In this document: positions 15,231 through 25,845 of the stretch, one piece after another | Position numbering within the stretch: position 1 is the stretch's first letter | Layout of the letters: the number at the start of each line of letters is the position of its first letter | Assembly: GCF_900112985.1 (NCBI RefSeq) | Contig: NZ_FONS01000008.1 | Span: forward strand, 1 to 64,000 | From: Pedobacter antarcticus | Lineage (GTDB): Bacteria; Bacteroidota; Bacteroidia; Sphingobacteriales; Sphingobacteriaceae | DNA: 64,000 nucleotides | Direction of reading: 5' to 3' | Notes under the pieces: generated by a model | Databases searched by the model: none | The model's input: only the letters and a program-made list of their open reading frames with translations | What the model was told of the DNA's origin: nothing | Program-made: the position numbers and the translations under genes

Positions 15231-17525
15231 ATGTACAAAAAATTTAATTTCTGCCTGCTCCTGTTTTTGGGAGGTAGTTTATCTCTGCAGGCACAGCAAA
15301 ACACCAGCACAAAAGTTGAAGCCCTGATCGGTAAAATGACCCTGGAAGAAAAGGTTGGTCAGATGGCACAGATCACACTTGATGTAATCGGTAAAGGGAA
15401 TGATCGTTTTACCAGTGCTGAACCGTTTAGTCTGGACAAACAGGCGATGGAAAAAGCATTGTTGAAATATAAGTTAGGTTCTGTCCTGAACACCTCAAAT
15501 AACCGCGCAAGAACACCTGCAGTCTGGTTCGATATTATCAGCCAGATTCAGAAAACTGCCATGAAGAATAAGGGTATCCCTGTGATTTATGGTATCGATG
15601 CAATTCACGGTGAAACCTATACTGCCGGAGCAACTATGTTTCCGCAGCAGATTGGACAGCCAGCCTCTTTCAACCGTCAGCTGGTGCACAGAGCAGCAGA
15701 AATTACAGCGTACGAAACTAGGGCAAGCTCAATTCCCTGGGCGTTCTCGCCCCTTTTGGACCTCGGTGCAGACCCACGTTTTCCACGTCAGTGGGAAAGT
15801 TTCGGAGAAGATCCGTATCTAATTGCCCAAATGGGAGTTCAGGCTGTAAAAGGTCTGGAAGGCGAACATAATGATGTAGGTAATCCTATTCGTGTGGCTT
15901 CGTCCGTTAAACACTTCCTGGGTTACCAGGTACCAATTTCAGGAAAAGACCGTACACCGGCTTTCATCTCTGACCAGGCTTTAAGAGAGTATCATTTACC
16001 TCCTTTTAAAGCTGCGATTGATGCGGGCGCAAAAACGATTATGGTGAATTCAGGCCTGATTAACGGTGTCCCAGTTCATGCTAACCCTAAAATTTTAACA
16101 GACCTGCTAAAAAAAGAGCTCGGCTTTAAAGGTCTGGTTGTAACTGACTGGGGTGATATCGAAAACCTCTATCAGCGCGACCGTGTAGCTAAAGATAATA
16201 AGGAGGCGGTTATGATTGCAATTAATGCTGGGATTGATATGTCTATGGTTGCTTATAATTACGAACCTTTCTGTGATGACCTCGTAGCCCTTGTAAAAGA
16301 AGGGAAAGTCTCTATGGAGAGAATCGATGATGCTGTACGCCGGATCCTGACCTTAAAATTCGAATTGAACTTATTTGAAAAGCCGGTCACAAATCCTAAA
16401 GATTATCCTGAATTTGGTAGCAAAGCCTTTGAAGATGCTGCCTATCAGGCTGCTGCGGAGTCTTTAACTTTACTTAAAAATAAGGATCAGGTACTACCTT
16501 TAAAAGCAGGTACTAAAATTCTGGTTACTGGCCCTAATGCAAACAGTATGCGTACGCTGAATGGCGCCTGGACTTATTCCTGGCAAGGTGAAAAGGTAGA
16601 AGAGTTTGCAACGGCCTATCACACGATCCTGAAAGCTATGCAGGACAAAGCTGGTAAAGAGAATGTAACGTATGTTCCGGGTGTCAGCTATAAAATGGAT
16701 GGTAAGTATTTTGAGGAATACGAAGACCAGCTGGATGCTGCTGTGGCAGCTGCCGCAAATGTAGATGTTATTGTACTTTGCCTGGGTGAAAATTCTTACA
16801 CTGAAACTCCGGGAAACCTGAGTGATCTGTATATTTCAGAGCTACAGACTAAACTAGCGACACGTCTCGCTGCTACCGGAAAGAAAATAGTTCTTGTTTT
16901 AAATGAAGGCCGTCCCAGGGTAATTAGCAAATTCGAACCGCAGATGGCTGCTGTGCTCCAAACTTACCTGCCCGGTAATTTTGGAGGTATAGCTATTGCA
17001 GACGTCTTGTTCGGTAAAGTAAATCCGTCAGGCAGACTGCCATATACGTATCCTCAATTCCCGAATGCGCTGTTCACCTACTATCATAAACCATCTGAAT
17101 CACGTTCAACGACTGAAGGTGTTTACAATTACGATGCAGATTATAACCCGCAATATGTGTTCGGCCAGGGTATGAGTTACACTACATTCGCATACAGCCC
17201 GATTAAATTGAGTTCTGAGGTGTTAAAGGCCAATGAAAAACTGACAGTTTCTGTTGAAGTCACCAATACAGGTAAAGTTGCAGGAAAAGAAAGCGTTCTA
17301 CTTTTTAGTTCGGATTTAGTCGCAACTTTAATTAGCCCCGATGCGAAAAGGCTACGTGGTTTTGACAAAATTGAACTCCAGCCTGGTGAAACAAAAACAG
17401 TGATTTTCCAGCTTAGCCCACAGGATCTGAGTTTTGCACAGGCAGATGGAAAAATAATTACTGAAGCCGGTGAATTCAGCCTGCAAATCGGTAATCAAAA
17501 AGTTAACTTTAATTACGTACCCTAA
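15231..17525 (+). CDS. bglX: periplasmic GH3 beta-glucosidase
   Basis: A 764-residue glycoside hydrolase family 3 enzyme resembling BglX, which removes terminal beta-glucose from oligosaccharides. A signal peptide ends near Ala-Gln-Gln (residues 21-23). The N-terminal barrel carries KMTLEEKVGQM, the substrate motif VKHF with Lys227-His228, and the nucleophile Asp306 in GLVVTDWGD. The C-terminal alpha/beta domain (about 410-620) has ESLTLLKNKDQVLPL, and a fibronectin type III-like domain ends the protein (GKVAGKESVLLF). It is downstream of susD and upstream of GH30, so it should finish degradation of the imported glycan in the periplasm. Confidence 0.93.
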   Translation: MYKKFNFCLLLFLGGSLSLQAQQNTSTKVEALIGKMTLEEKVGQMAQITLDVIGKGNDRFTSAEPFSLDKQAMEKALLKYKLGSVLNTSNNRARTPAVWFDIISQIQKTAMKNKGIPVIYGIDAIHGETYTAGATMFPQQIGQPASFNRQLVHRAAEITAYETRASSIPWAFSPLLDLGADPRFPRQWESFGEDPYLIAQMGVQAVKGLEGEHNDVGNPIRVASSVKHFLGYQVPISGKDRTPAFISDQALREYHLPPFKAAIDAGAKTIMVNSGLINGVPVHANPKILTDLLKKELGFKGLVVTDWGDIENLYQRDRVAKDNKEAVMIAINAGIDMSMVAYNYEPFCDDLVALVKEGKVSMERIDDAVRRILTLKFELNLFEKPVTNPKDYPEFGSKAFEDAAYQAAAESLTLLKNKDQVLPLKAGTKILVTGPNANSMRTLNGAWTYSWQGEKVEEFATAYHTILKAMQDKAGKENVTYVPGVSYKMDGKYFEEYEDQLDAAVAAAANVDVIVLCLGENSYTETPGNLSDLYISELQTKLATRLAATGKKIVLVLNEGRPRVISKFEPQMAAVLQTYLPGNFGGIAIADVLFGKVNPSGRLPYTYPQFPNALFTYYHKPSESRSTTEGVYNYDADYNPQYVFGQGMSYTTFAYSPIKLSSEVLKANEKLTVSVEVTNTGKVAGKESVLLFSSDLVATLISPDAKRLRGFDKIELQPGETKTVIFQLSPQDLSFAQADGKIITEAGEFSLQIGNQKVNFNYVP

Positions 17526-17569
17526 TCAAAATATCAAATTTTCTGGTACCATCATCAAAACTATTGTCT

Positions 17570-18985
17570 ATGAAGAAATACATTTTATTTGCCGCTGCGA
17601 TTGCCTTAACAGCCTGTTCAACAAAAAAAACAGGAAATCCCACCGGACATACCGGTACTAAAACGGATATGGAACTCTGGTTAACCACTGGTAACCGCTC
17701 ATCCCTGCTTGAATTGCAAAAACAACCATTAAATTTTGGTAATGGTGAGGCAGGACTGGCAACAATCACAGTGAATGACCAGAAAAAATATCAGACTATT
17801 GATGGTTTCGGTTACACTTTAACCGGTGGAAGTGCCAGCCTGATTAACGGGCTTGACAACAACACAAAGGATGCCCTGCTAAAGGAGCTTTTCTCTCTTG
17901 AAGGAAATGGTATCGGTGTAAATTATCTTCGCGTAAGTATTGGTGGTTCCGATCTGAGTGCAGATACTTTTACCTATAATGAGTTACCTAAAGGTCAGAC
18001 CGATATTAATCAGGACAAGTTCTCCATGGCGGAAGAAATGAAAGACCTGGTTCCTATACTTAAAAAGATCGTGGCATTACAGCCTGATATAAAAATTCTG
18101 GGTTCTCCCTGGACAGCACCCACCTGGATGAAAACCAATGGGAGTTTTAAAGGTGGTGAACTGAAGCCTGAGTATTATGTTTCCTATGCTAAATACCTGA
18201 TCAAATATATTCATGCGATGAAAAAAGAGGGTATTACCATTGATGCAATCACGATTCAGAACGAGCCTCTGCACCCTGGAAATGTACCTAGTATGTATAT
18301 GGAAGCCAAGACGCAGGCTGACTTTATCAAAAAAGCTTTAGGCCCTGAATTTAAGGCTGCAGGGATTAAAACTAAAATTATTATTTACGACCACAATGCG
18401 GACAGACCTGATTATCCGATTGATATTCTGAATGATCCGGAAGCTAAAAAATATGTAGATGGTTCTGCCTTCCATTTATATGGTGGCGACATCTCTGCAT
18501 TGTCTAAAGTTCATGAAGCACATCCTGACAAAAACCTTTACTTCACAGAACAGTGGGTTGGTGGACCAAGTAAATTCGATGAGGATCTGAAATGGCATGT
18601 TTCTACACTAATCATTGGTGCTACACGAAACTGGAGCCGTAATGTACTGGAATGGAATATAGCTGCTGATCCGGCTTATAAACCGCATACAGTTGGTGGT
18701 TGTACGACCTGCCTGGGTGCAATAACGATCAGCCCTGAGGTGAGTAGAAATGTGGCTTACTATGTTATCGGGCATGCATCGAAATTCGTTCCTGCCAACT
18801 CAGTCAGAATTGAATCTAATCTACCTGAAGCATTACCGAATGTCGCTTTCCTGCGCCCCGATGGTAAAAAGGTAGTTATCGCGGTAAACAATGACCATAC
18901 TGAAAAACGATTTAACATCGCTGACAAAGACCGTCAGGTAACCGTCAGCTTGCCTGCGGGTGCCGCTGGTACGTTTGTCTGGTAA
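17570..18985 (+). CDS. GH30 endo-beta-glucanase lipoprotein
   Basis: A 471-residue glycoside hydrolase family 30 enzyme; relatives are beta-1,6-glucanases and glucosylceramidases. Signal peptide with lipobox LTAC and lipid Cys16. TIDGFGYTLTGGSA opens the barrel; the acid/base is Glu232 in TIQNEPLHPG and the nucleophile is Glu327 in LYFTEQWVGG. A C-terminal beta-sandwich follows (NVAFLRPDGKKVVIAVNN). A TTG at 17564 is in frame, but ATG 17570 is the natural start. No acidic residues follow the lipid Cys (CSTKK), so surface export by a Bacteroides-type signal is not evident. Last gene of the susC operon, 44 bp after GH3, followed by a strong terminator. Confidence 0.93.
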   Translation: MKKYILFAAAIALTACSTKKTGNPTGHTGTKTDMELWLTTGNRSSLLELQKQPLNFGNGEAGLATITVNDQKKYQTIDGFGYTLTGGSASLINGLDNNTKDALLKELFSLEGNGIGVNYLRVSIGGSDLSADTFTYNELPKGQTDINQDKFSMAEEMKDLVPILKKIVALQPDIKILGSPWTAPTWMKTNGSFKGGELKPEYYVSYAKYLIKYIHAMKKEGITIDAITIQNEPLHPGNVPSMYMEAKTQADFIKKALGPEFKAAGIKTKIIIYDHNADRPDYPIDILNDPEAKKYVDGSAFHLYGGDISALSKVHEAHPDKNLYFTEQWVGGPSKFDEDLKWHVSTLIIGATRNWSRNVLEWNIAADPAYKPHTVGGCTTCLGAITISPEVSRNVAYYVIGHASKFVPANSVRIESNLPEALPNVAFLRPDGKKVVIAVNNDHTEKRFNIADKDRQVTVSLPAGAAGTFVW

Positions 18986-19003
18986 TAAATAATTCAATCC
19001 AAT

Positions 19004-19042
19004 AAAAAAGCCGGTCTCCTCCAAAAGAAGACCGGCTTTTTT
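19004..19042. terminator. terminator after GH30 and after the RluA-family gene
   Basis: A 14-bp perfect stem (19004-19017 with 19029-19042) that includes A and T runs on both sides, with an 11-base loop. It can serve both convergent transcripts. Confidence 0.88.
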
Positions 19043-19073
19043 ATATGTTTTAATTTCGTTTATGATTTGAAGG

Positions 19074-19760
19074 CTAGAAATCTTCAAAACGTTCCCAAAA
19101 ACCGTCTACTGGTAATTTGGCAAAAATATGCACAGGTTCTTTTTTAACAGGATGTATGAACTGAAGCCTTCTTGCATGCAGGCAGATACTCCCCTTGCGG
19201 CTGCCACGCGGATAACCATATTTGTTATCTCCTACAATGGGACATCCCATACTGGCCAACTGTACACGGATCTGATGTGACCGGCCCGTCAGCGGATCTA
19301 CCTCAAGGAGATAAAACCCACCTAATTCACCAATGAGCTTATAGCTGAGTTCAGCACGCTGACTACCTACAACTTCTTTCTGGTGAGCGGTTACTACGTT
19401 GGTCTTTGTATTTTTCACCAGCCAGTGTATTAGCGTAGCGGATAACTGAGGTGGTTTATTACGGACAACTGCCCAATATGTTTTTTTGACTTCCCTGTTC
19501 TTAAAGATGGCATTCATCCGCTCCAGTGCTTTACTGGTCTTGGCAAACAAAATAACTCCGCTTACCGGGCGGTCCAGCCGGTGAACAACCCCTAGAAAGG
19601 CGCTGTTTGGTTTATTATATTTAACAGCGAGGTATTGCTTGACCTTTTCATCCAGCGGCTCATCCTTCGTTTCATCTACCTGTACAATATCTCCTGCTCT
19701 TTTAGAAACAGCAATAAGGTGGTTGTCTTCGTAGAGTATATCTTTATCGGTAACAGGCAT
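19074..19760 (-). CDS. RluA-family pseudouridine synthase
   Basis: A 228-residue RNA pseudouridine synthase. The family motif HRLDRPVSGV holds the catalytic Asp63, and GRSHQIRVQLASMGCPIVGD is the second conserved block. It has no S4 domain and is shorter than RluC/RluD, resembling single-domain RluA/TruC-like enzymes. It isomerises uridine in rRNA or tRNA; the exact position cannot be inferred. panB lies 40 bp upstream on the same strand, so the two may be cotranscribed. Confidence 0.92.
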   Translation of the reverse strand: MPVTDKDILYEDNHLIAVSKRAGDIVQVDETKDEPLDEKVKQYLAVKYNKPNSAFLGVVHRLDRPVSGVILFAKTSKALERMNAIFKNREVKKTYWAVVRNKPPQLSATLIHWLVKNTKTNVVTAHQKEVVGSQRAELSYKLIGELGGFYLLEVDPLTGRSHQIRVQLASMGCPIVGDNKYGYPRGSRKGSICLHARRLQFIHPVKKEPVHIFAKLPVDGFWERFEDF

Positions 19761-19800
19761 GTCTTTGGTATTCCTTTATTTTGGTTTTGTTTTGTTTCTC

Positions 19801-20616
19801 TTAGTACTGCTCTTTCTCGTTCGGAAAATCTTTACGCTTTACATCCTGGATATAAGATTTTGCAGCTTCCAGAATTCCTTCATATAAATTCGCATACTGA
19901 CGCAGAAATCTAGGTTTAAATCCCTTGGTTAATCCAATCATATCATTGACAACCAATACTTGTCCGTCGCAGTCCGGTCCTGCACCAATTCCAATTACGG
20001 GAATCACCAGGCTTTCTGATACTTCTTTGGCCAGAGCAGCCGGAATTTTCTCTAAAACGACAGCGAAACATCCGGCTTCCTGCAGGGCAAGTGCGTCTGT
20101 CTTCAACTTTTCGGCCTCCGCTTCTCCTTTTGCCCTCACGGTATAGGTTCCGAATTTATAAATAGATTGTGGTGTCAAACCAAGGTGTCCCATCACAGGA
20201 ATTCCGGCAGTAATAATCCGCTGAATAGAGTCAACGATCTCAGTTCCTCCTTCTAGCTTTACACCATGCGCCCCGGATTCTTTCATGATTCTGATTGCAG
20301 AACTTAATGCTTCTTTACTATTTCCCTGATAAGATCCGAAAGGCAGATCTACCACTACAAATGCTCGTGTCGCACCTCTTACTACACCCTGCGCATGATA
20401 AATCATTTGATCCAGGGTAATAGGCAGGGTCGTCTCATGACCTGCCATAACATTGGAAGCTGAATCTCCAACCAGCAATACATCCAATCCGGCATCATCC
20501 AGAACAGTTGCCATTGAATAATCATATGCAGTTAACATAGAGATCTTCTCCCCGCTTGTCTTCATCTCCTGAAGGATGTGGGTCGTAATACGCTTCACTT
20601 CTTTGTGTATAGACAT
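19801..20616 (-). CDS. panB: 3-methyl-2-oxobutanoate hydroxymethyltransferase
   Basis: A 271-residue ketopantoate hydroxymethyltransferase, the first committed step of pantothenate and coenzyme A synthesis: it adds a one-carbon unit from methylene-THF to 2-oxoisovalerate. The Mg-binding residues Asp51 ([10 protein letters not shown]), Asp90 ([10 protein letters not shown]) and Glu122 (VKLEGG) are in place, as is the block [10 protein letters not shown] with the catalytic Glu. [16 protein letters not shown] completes the family pattern. Length is usual for PanB. No other pantothenate gene is adjacent. Confidence 0.97.
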   Translation of the reverse strand: MSIHKEVKRITTHILQEMKTSGEKISMLTAYDYSMATVLDDAGLDVLLVGDSASNVMAGHETTLPITLDQMIYHAQGVVRGATRAFVVVDLPFGSYQGNSKEALSSAIRIMKESGAHGVKLEGGTEIVDSIQRIITAGIPVMGHLGLTPQSIYKFGTYTVRAKGEAEAEKLKTDALALQEAGCFAVVLEKIPAALAKEVSESLVIPVIGIGAGPDCDGQVLVVNDMIGLTKGFKPRFLRQYANLYEGILEAAKSYIQDVKRKDFPNEKEQY

Positions 20617-20635
20617 ATATTTCTAATTAAGCTAC

Positions 20636-20643
20636 CAAAATTA
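20636..20643 (-). promoter_or_regulatory. -7 box for panB
   Basis: TAATTTTG on the minus strand matches TAnnTTTG, 19 bp before the panB start. No clear -33 TTG. Confidence 0.45.
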
Positions 20644-20747
20644 GCGTATTCAGCCGAGAATCGAACGCCTTCGGTAGTTTTTCTGGGCCAATGCAGCATG
20701 TCCGCATATTCGTTCAAAAAAAAATATGAAAAGCCTGTTCAAAATCA

Positions 20748-20755
20748 TATCTTTG
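20748..20755 (+). promoter_or_regulatory. -7 box for carA
   Basis: TATCTTTG matches the -7 consensus, leaving a leader of about 115 nt before carA. The leader is long enough for regulation, but I see no clear riboswitch fold. The rest of the 257-bp panB-carA gap holds no convincing gene. Confidence 0.45.
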
Positions 20756-20873
20756 TATCCCGAAATGAAGGGGTTATACAACACCATATCTGTAAATCAG
20801 CTCAGCGCTTACAATCGCGCAATTCCTCTTTCATTAATCCCTTTTTTAATCTTTATTTTTCATTTTAATTACA

Positions 20874-21986
20874 ATGACTAACTACACCAAGTTACCTGCG
20901 ATCCTGTTATTGGCAGATGGCACTGTTTATCACGGTAAAGCTGCCGGTAAAATCGGTACTACAACGGGAGAGATTTGTTTTAACACAGGTATGACGGGTT
21001 ATCAGGAAGTTTTCACTGACCCTTCTTATTTCGGACAAATTATGGTCACTACGAATGCCCATATTGGTAATTATGGTATTCACAAGGAAGAAGTAGAATC
21101 TGACTCTATCAAAATTGCAGGTCTTGTTTGTAAAAACTACAACATTGGCTACAGTAGAAAAGAGGCTTCGGAATCTATCCAGGACTATTTCCAGAATGAG
21201 AACATTGTCGGAATCTCAGATATCGACACCCGCGCACTGGTTCGCAAGATCAGAGATCAGGGAGCCATGAACGCTATTATCTCCTCTGAAATTACCGATA
21301 TCGAAGAATTGAAAAGCAGATTGGCAGCAGTCCCTGAAATGGATGGCTTAGAACTATCTTCTCAGGTTTCTACTAAAGAACCTTATTTCTTCGGCTCTCC
21401 TGATGCAACTTTAAAAGTAGCTGCGCTGGACTTCGGCGTGAAGAAAAATACACTTCGTAATTTCGTAGAGAGAGATATCTATGTACAGGTCTTCCCTGCA
21501 AAAACATCTTTCGAAGAAATGGAAAAATGGGGTGCTGATGGTTATTTTGTATCTAACGGTCCTGGTGACCCTGGTGCAATGCCATATGCTGTTGAAACTG
21601 TAAAAAGCATTCTTGCAGCAGACAAACCATTATTTGGGATCTGCCTTGGCCACCAGTTACTGGCGCAGGCTAATGGTATCGGAACAATGAAAATGTTCAA
21701 CGGACACAGGGGCTTAAATCACCCGGTGAAAAATATAATCAGAAACCAGTGCGAAGTTACTTCACAAAACCATGGTTTCGGTGTTATTCCTGAAGATGTC
21801 AGAAGCTCTGACAAAGTAGAAATTACACATATTAACCTGAATGACCAGAGCATCGAAGGAATTCGTGTAAAAGGTAAAAAAGCATTCTCAGTACAGTATC
21901 ACCCGGAGTCTTCTCCAGGCCCGCACGATTCGCGCTACCTGTTTGACGAGTTTGTAGATGTGATCACTGGCAAACTGAGCTGGTAA
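20874..21986 (+). CDS. carA: carbamoyl-phosphate synthase small subunit
   Basis: A 370-residue glutaminase subunit that feeds ammonia to CarB for carbamoyl phosphate, used for arginine and pyrimidines. The N-terminal half has GEICFNTGMTGYQEVFTDPS and the C-terminal class I glutamine amidotransferase domain has SNGPGDPGAM, nucleophile Cys257 (FGICLGHQLL) and the His343/Glu345 pair (YHPESSPGPHDS). carB is not in this window: the next gene is an ABC transporter after a terminator, so carA appears to be transcribed alone. Confidence 0.97.
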   Translation: MTNYTKLPAILLLADGTVYHGKAAGKIGTTTGEICFNTGMTGYQEVFTDPSYFGQIMVTTNAHIGNYGIHKEEVESDSIKIAGLVCKNYNIGYSRKEASESIQDYFQNENIVGISDIDTRALVRKIRDQGAMNAIISSEITDIEELKSRLAAVPEMDGLELSSQVSTKEPYFFGSPDATLKVAALDFGVKKNTLRNFVERDIYVQVFPAKTSFEEMEKWGADGYFVSNGPGDPGAMPYAVETVKSILAADKPLFGICLGHQLLAQANGIGTMKMFNGHRGLNHPVKNIIRNQCEVTSQNHGFGVIPEDVRSSDKVEITHINLNDQSIEGIRVKGKKAFSVQYHPESSPGPHDSRYLFDEFVDVITGKLSW

Positions 21987-22019
21987 CAAGGAATACAATC
22001 ATTATACAGCCATTTTTAG

Positions 22020-22053
22020 AAGGAAGTGATCACGGTCACTTCCTTTTTGTTTT
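22020..22053 (+). terminator. terminator after carA
   Basis: AAGGAAGTGA and TCACTTCCTT pair as a 10-bp stem around a 6-base loop, followed by TTTGTTTT. Confidence 0.85.
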
Positions 22054-22074
22054 AAACCTTGTTACATTTATGCT

Positions 22075-22842
22075 ATGGATCAACCTCATGCGATAATCAG
22101 TGTACGCAATCTGATCAAAAATTACGCAGATTTCAATGCGGTAAAAGGTATAAGCTTTGATGTTTATAACCATGAAATATTCGGTCTGCTAGGACCAAAC
22201 GGTGCCGGAAAAACTACCACACTGGAAATTATAGAAACGCTGCGGGAAAAAACTTCCGGCGAAATTTACGTTGATGGTCTGTCAGTAGATAAAGATGCGA
22301 ATGCTATCAAAAGAATTATTGGCGTTCAGCTGCAGGCGGCGGGCTATTACCCGAACCTGAATCTCGTAGAGCTGCTGGAGCTCTTTGCGGGCCTTTACGG
22401 AGTGAAGGTAAAGCCAATGGAAATGCTCGAAAAAGTTAACCTTCAGGACAAAGCGAAAGCGAAATACAAGGCATTATCCGGCGGGCAGAAACAACGCTTC
22501 TCTATAGCGACTACCCTGCTCAACTCTCCTAAAATTATTTTTCTTGATGAACCGACAACCGGACTTGATCCGCAGGCACGCCGTAATCTCTGGGATCTGA
22601 TTTCAGAAATCCGAGATCAGGGGACAACTATTGTACTCACTACACATTATATGGATGAGGCGGAACAGCTGTGTGATCGCGTCGCTTTTGTAGAAAGCGG
22701 AAAGATCATCGCACTGGATTCTCCGGATAACCTGATTGACCAGCTCATCAGTTCTGGTTTTGAACGTAAAAAAGAGGTAAAGAAAGCAAACCTCGAAGAT
22801 GTCTTCATTAATTTAACCGGCCAGCAGTGGCGCGAAGGCTAA
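22075..22842 (+). CDS. ABC transporter ATP-binding protein (CcmA/NatA-like)
   Basis: A 255-residue ATPase: Walker A GPNGAGKTT at about 40-48, signature LSGGQKQRFS, Walker B KIIFLDEPTTGLDPQ, and the switch His in TTHYMDEAEQ. This is the multidrug/ABC-2 exporter class. The membrane partner is the next gene, 21 bp downstream. It starts shortly after the carA terminator and has no obvious matched -7 box. Substrate unknown; antibiotic, lipid or Na+ export are all possible for the family. Confidence 0.92.
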   Translation: MDQPHAIISVRNLIKNYADFNAVKGISFDVYNHEIFGLLGPNGAGKTTTLEIIETLREKTSGEIYVDGLSVDKDANAIKRIIGVQLQAAGYYPNLNLVELLELFAGLYGVKVKPMEMLEKVNLQDKAKAKYKALSGGQKQRFSIATTLLNSPKIIFLDEPTTGLDPQARRNLWDLISEIRDQGTTIVLTTHYMDEAEQLCDRVAFVESGKIIALDSPDNLIDQLISSGFERKKEVKKANLEDVFINLTGQQWREG

Positions 22843-22863
22843 GCAGCCTATTTAATTTCTATA

Positions 22864-23955
22864 ATGAATAAACCATACAATCATACTACAGCTACGCTTG
22901 CGCTCGCGAAAGCTAGTTTCCGCTCTATCATGCGCAGTCCTTCTGCCGTAGTCTTTACACTTGCTTTTCCATTAATCTTTATTCTTGTATTTGGATTTCT
23001 TGGTGGCGGGGGTGTTAAAGTAGATCTCGCTGTTGCACCCGGTTCAGATGTACAGAATCCGGTTATGCAGGCATTAGAAAACACAGCTGTGATCAGACTG
23101 ATCAAAGATAAAAATAATGACGAAATCCAAAATGAGCTGGAAAAAGGTCATTATGCGGGCGTAATCAACATTCAGAAAAGCGGTATTGAAAAGCCTGAAT
23201 ATCTGGCAAATGTGAGCTATAGTGCCGCATCAATAGATAAGGGAAATATCCTTAAATCGGTTTTAAATAATCTGATGTACACCCTGAATTCCAAGGATCT
23301 CAAACCTGCTGTTGCAGAAATTCGCGAGAGCACAGTTCAGGGAAGAACCTACAGAACTATTGACTTCATCCTGCCCGGACAATTAGGGTTTTCGTTGTTG
23401 AGCACGGGTGTTTTTGGTACAGCCTTTGTATTTTTCAATTTGCGACAGACCCTGGTTATCAAACGTTTCTTTGCTACGCCGGTACGCCGTTCCAGCATTA
23501 TTCTGGGTGAAGGACTTGCCAGGATCGGTTTCGCGCTGTTGGGTGCAGTTTTTATTATCGTCGTTGGTCATTTCTTTTTTAATTTTACGCTGATCCATGG
23601 TGTCACTACCGTATTAAACATGCTGATTCTATCCATAATAGGCCTTGTAGTTTTTATGGGTTTTGGATTTGTAGTATCAGGAATTGCCAAAAGTGAGAGT
23701 ACAATTCCGCCTATCTCCAATATAATCACCCTCCCTCAATTCCTGCTTTCCGGTACTTTTTTCTCTATTGATAATTTCCCTTCATGGCTGCAACCAATCA
23801 GCAAGGCACTGCCACTCACCTATCTGAACGATGCCATGAGACTAATTGCTTTTGAAGGTGCAGGGCTGTGGGATGTAAGGCAACAGATACTGATTATGCT
23901 GATCTGGGGTATTGGTATCTACGCGCTGGCAGTCAAAGTGTTTAAATGGGAATAA
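22864..23955 (+). CDS. ABC-2 type transporter permease
   Basis: A 363-residue permease with one N-terminal membrane helix (about 28-48, AVVFTLAFPLIFILVFGFLG), an extracytoplasmic loop to about residue 170, and five C-terminal helices including FILPGQLGFSLLSTGVFG and the loop LSGTFFSIDNFPSWLQP typical of ABC-2 permeases. It pairs with the preceding ATPase. No membrane-fusion or outer-membrane partner is adjacent, though an orphan pair occurs further along (47.3-50.1 kb). Confidence 0.9.
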   Translation: MNKPYNHTTATLALAKASFRSIMRSPSAVVFTLAFPLIFILVFGFLGGGGVKVDLAVAPGSDVQNPVMQALENTAVIRLIKDKNNDEIQNELEKGHYAGVINIQKSGIEKPEYLANVSYSAASIDKGNILKSVLNNLMYTLNSKDLKPAVAEIRESTVQGRTYRTIDFILPGQLGFSLLSTGVFGTAFVFFNLRQTLVIKRFFATPVRRSSIILGEGLARIGFALLGAVFIIVVGHFFFNFTLIHGVTTVLNMLILSIIGLVVFMGFGFVVSGIAKSESTIPPISNIITLPQFLLSGTFFSIDNFPSWLQPISKALPLTYLNDAMRLIAFEGAGLWDVRQQILIMLIWGIGIYALAVKVFKWE

Positions 23956-23996
23956 TTTTATCCTCAATTCCAAGCCTTTAAGTCTAAATTTTATTT

Positions 23997-24004
23997 TAAC
24001 TTTG
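23997..24004 (+). promoter_or_regulatory. -7 box for eno
   Basis: TAACTTTG matches TAnnTTTG and lies 61 bp before the eno ATG. No exact TTG at the -33 position. Confidence 0.45.
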
Positions 24005-24011
24005 AACATAA

Positions 24012-25358
<1,347 letters not shown>

Positions 25359-25394
25359 GCTGACCTTCAGCATTATAAGGGATTTTAATCCTTT

Positions 25395-25428
25395 AAAAAC
25401 ATCCGCGAAATACCAGCGGATGTTTTTT
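25395..25428 (+). terminator. terminator after eno
   Basis: AACATCCGC pairs with GCGGATGTT around a 9-base loop, flanked by A and T runs. Confidence 0.88.
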
Positions 25429-25509
25429 TTTATCTATTTCCTGCATAAATGATGTTTTCATGGGTTGAGGAGAGACCGGTAAATCTTTTTTATATGCAAG
25501 GCAATTATA

Positions 25510-25540
25510 TTGTACATAAAAAGGAATTTATGTAAGTTTG
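25510..25540 (+). promoter_or_regulatory. promoter of the divIC-like gene
   Basis: TTG (25510-25512) and TAAGTTTG (25533-25540) are spaced by 20 bp. The box ends five bases before the ATG at 25546, so the transcript may be leaderless. Confidence 0.6.
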
Positions 25541-25545
25541 ATACA

Positions 25546-25845
25546 ATGAACAGATTATTCGACATTTTCAGAAACAAATACTTCCTGTCAACCGCAGCGT
25601 TTGCGGTATGGATGTTATTTTTCGACAAGAATGATATGCTCTCTCAATATGAATACCGCACAGAAGTCCATAAACTCCAGCAAGAGAAGGATTTTTATGA
25701 GATAGAAACCGCCAAGGTAAAAAAGGATCTCAACGAATTGAACACCAATCTCAATACTGCAGAGAAATTTGCCCGCGAAAAGTATTTCATGAAAAAGGAT
25801 AATGAAGATGTCTTTGTGATTATCCGCGAAGATGCTAAAGACTAG
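25546..25845 (+). CDS. septum formation initiator (DivIC/FtsB family)
   Basis: A 99-residue bitopic division protein: a short cytoplasmic N-terminus, one membrane helix (about 12-26), a coiled coil (about 36-72, HKLQQEKDFYEIETAKVKKD) and the family motif AEKFAREKYFMKKDNEDVFVI. FtsB/DivIC proteins join FtsL and FtsQ in the septal complex. An open frame extends to 25510, but the promoter overlaps that part, so ATG 25546 is the start. The 3' end overlaps the convergent TRIC gene by 4 bp. Confidence 0.88.
   Translation: MNRLFDIFRNKYFLSTAAFAVWMLFFDKNDMLSQYEYRTEVHKLQQEKDFYEIETAKVKKDLNELNTNLNTAEKFAREKYFMKKDNEDVFVIIREDAKD

Noticed and set aside
20578..20868. 96-codon open frame on the plus strand before carA
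   Set aside because: It overlaps the panB 5' end and both promoter regions, is rich in Ser/Phe/Lys without domain features and ends just before carA.
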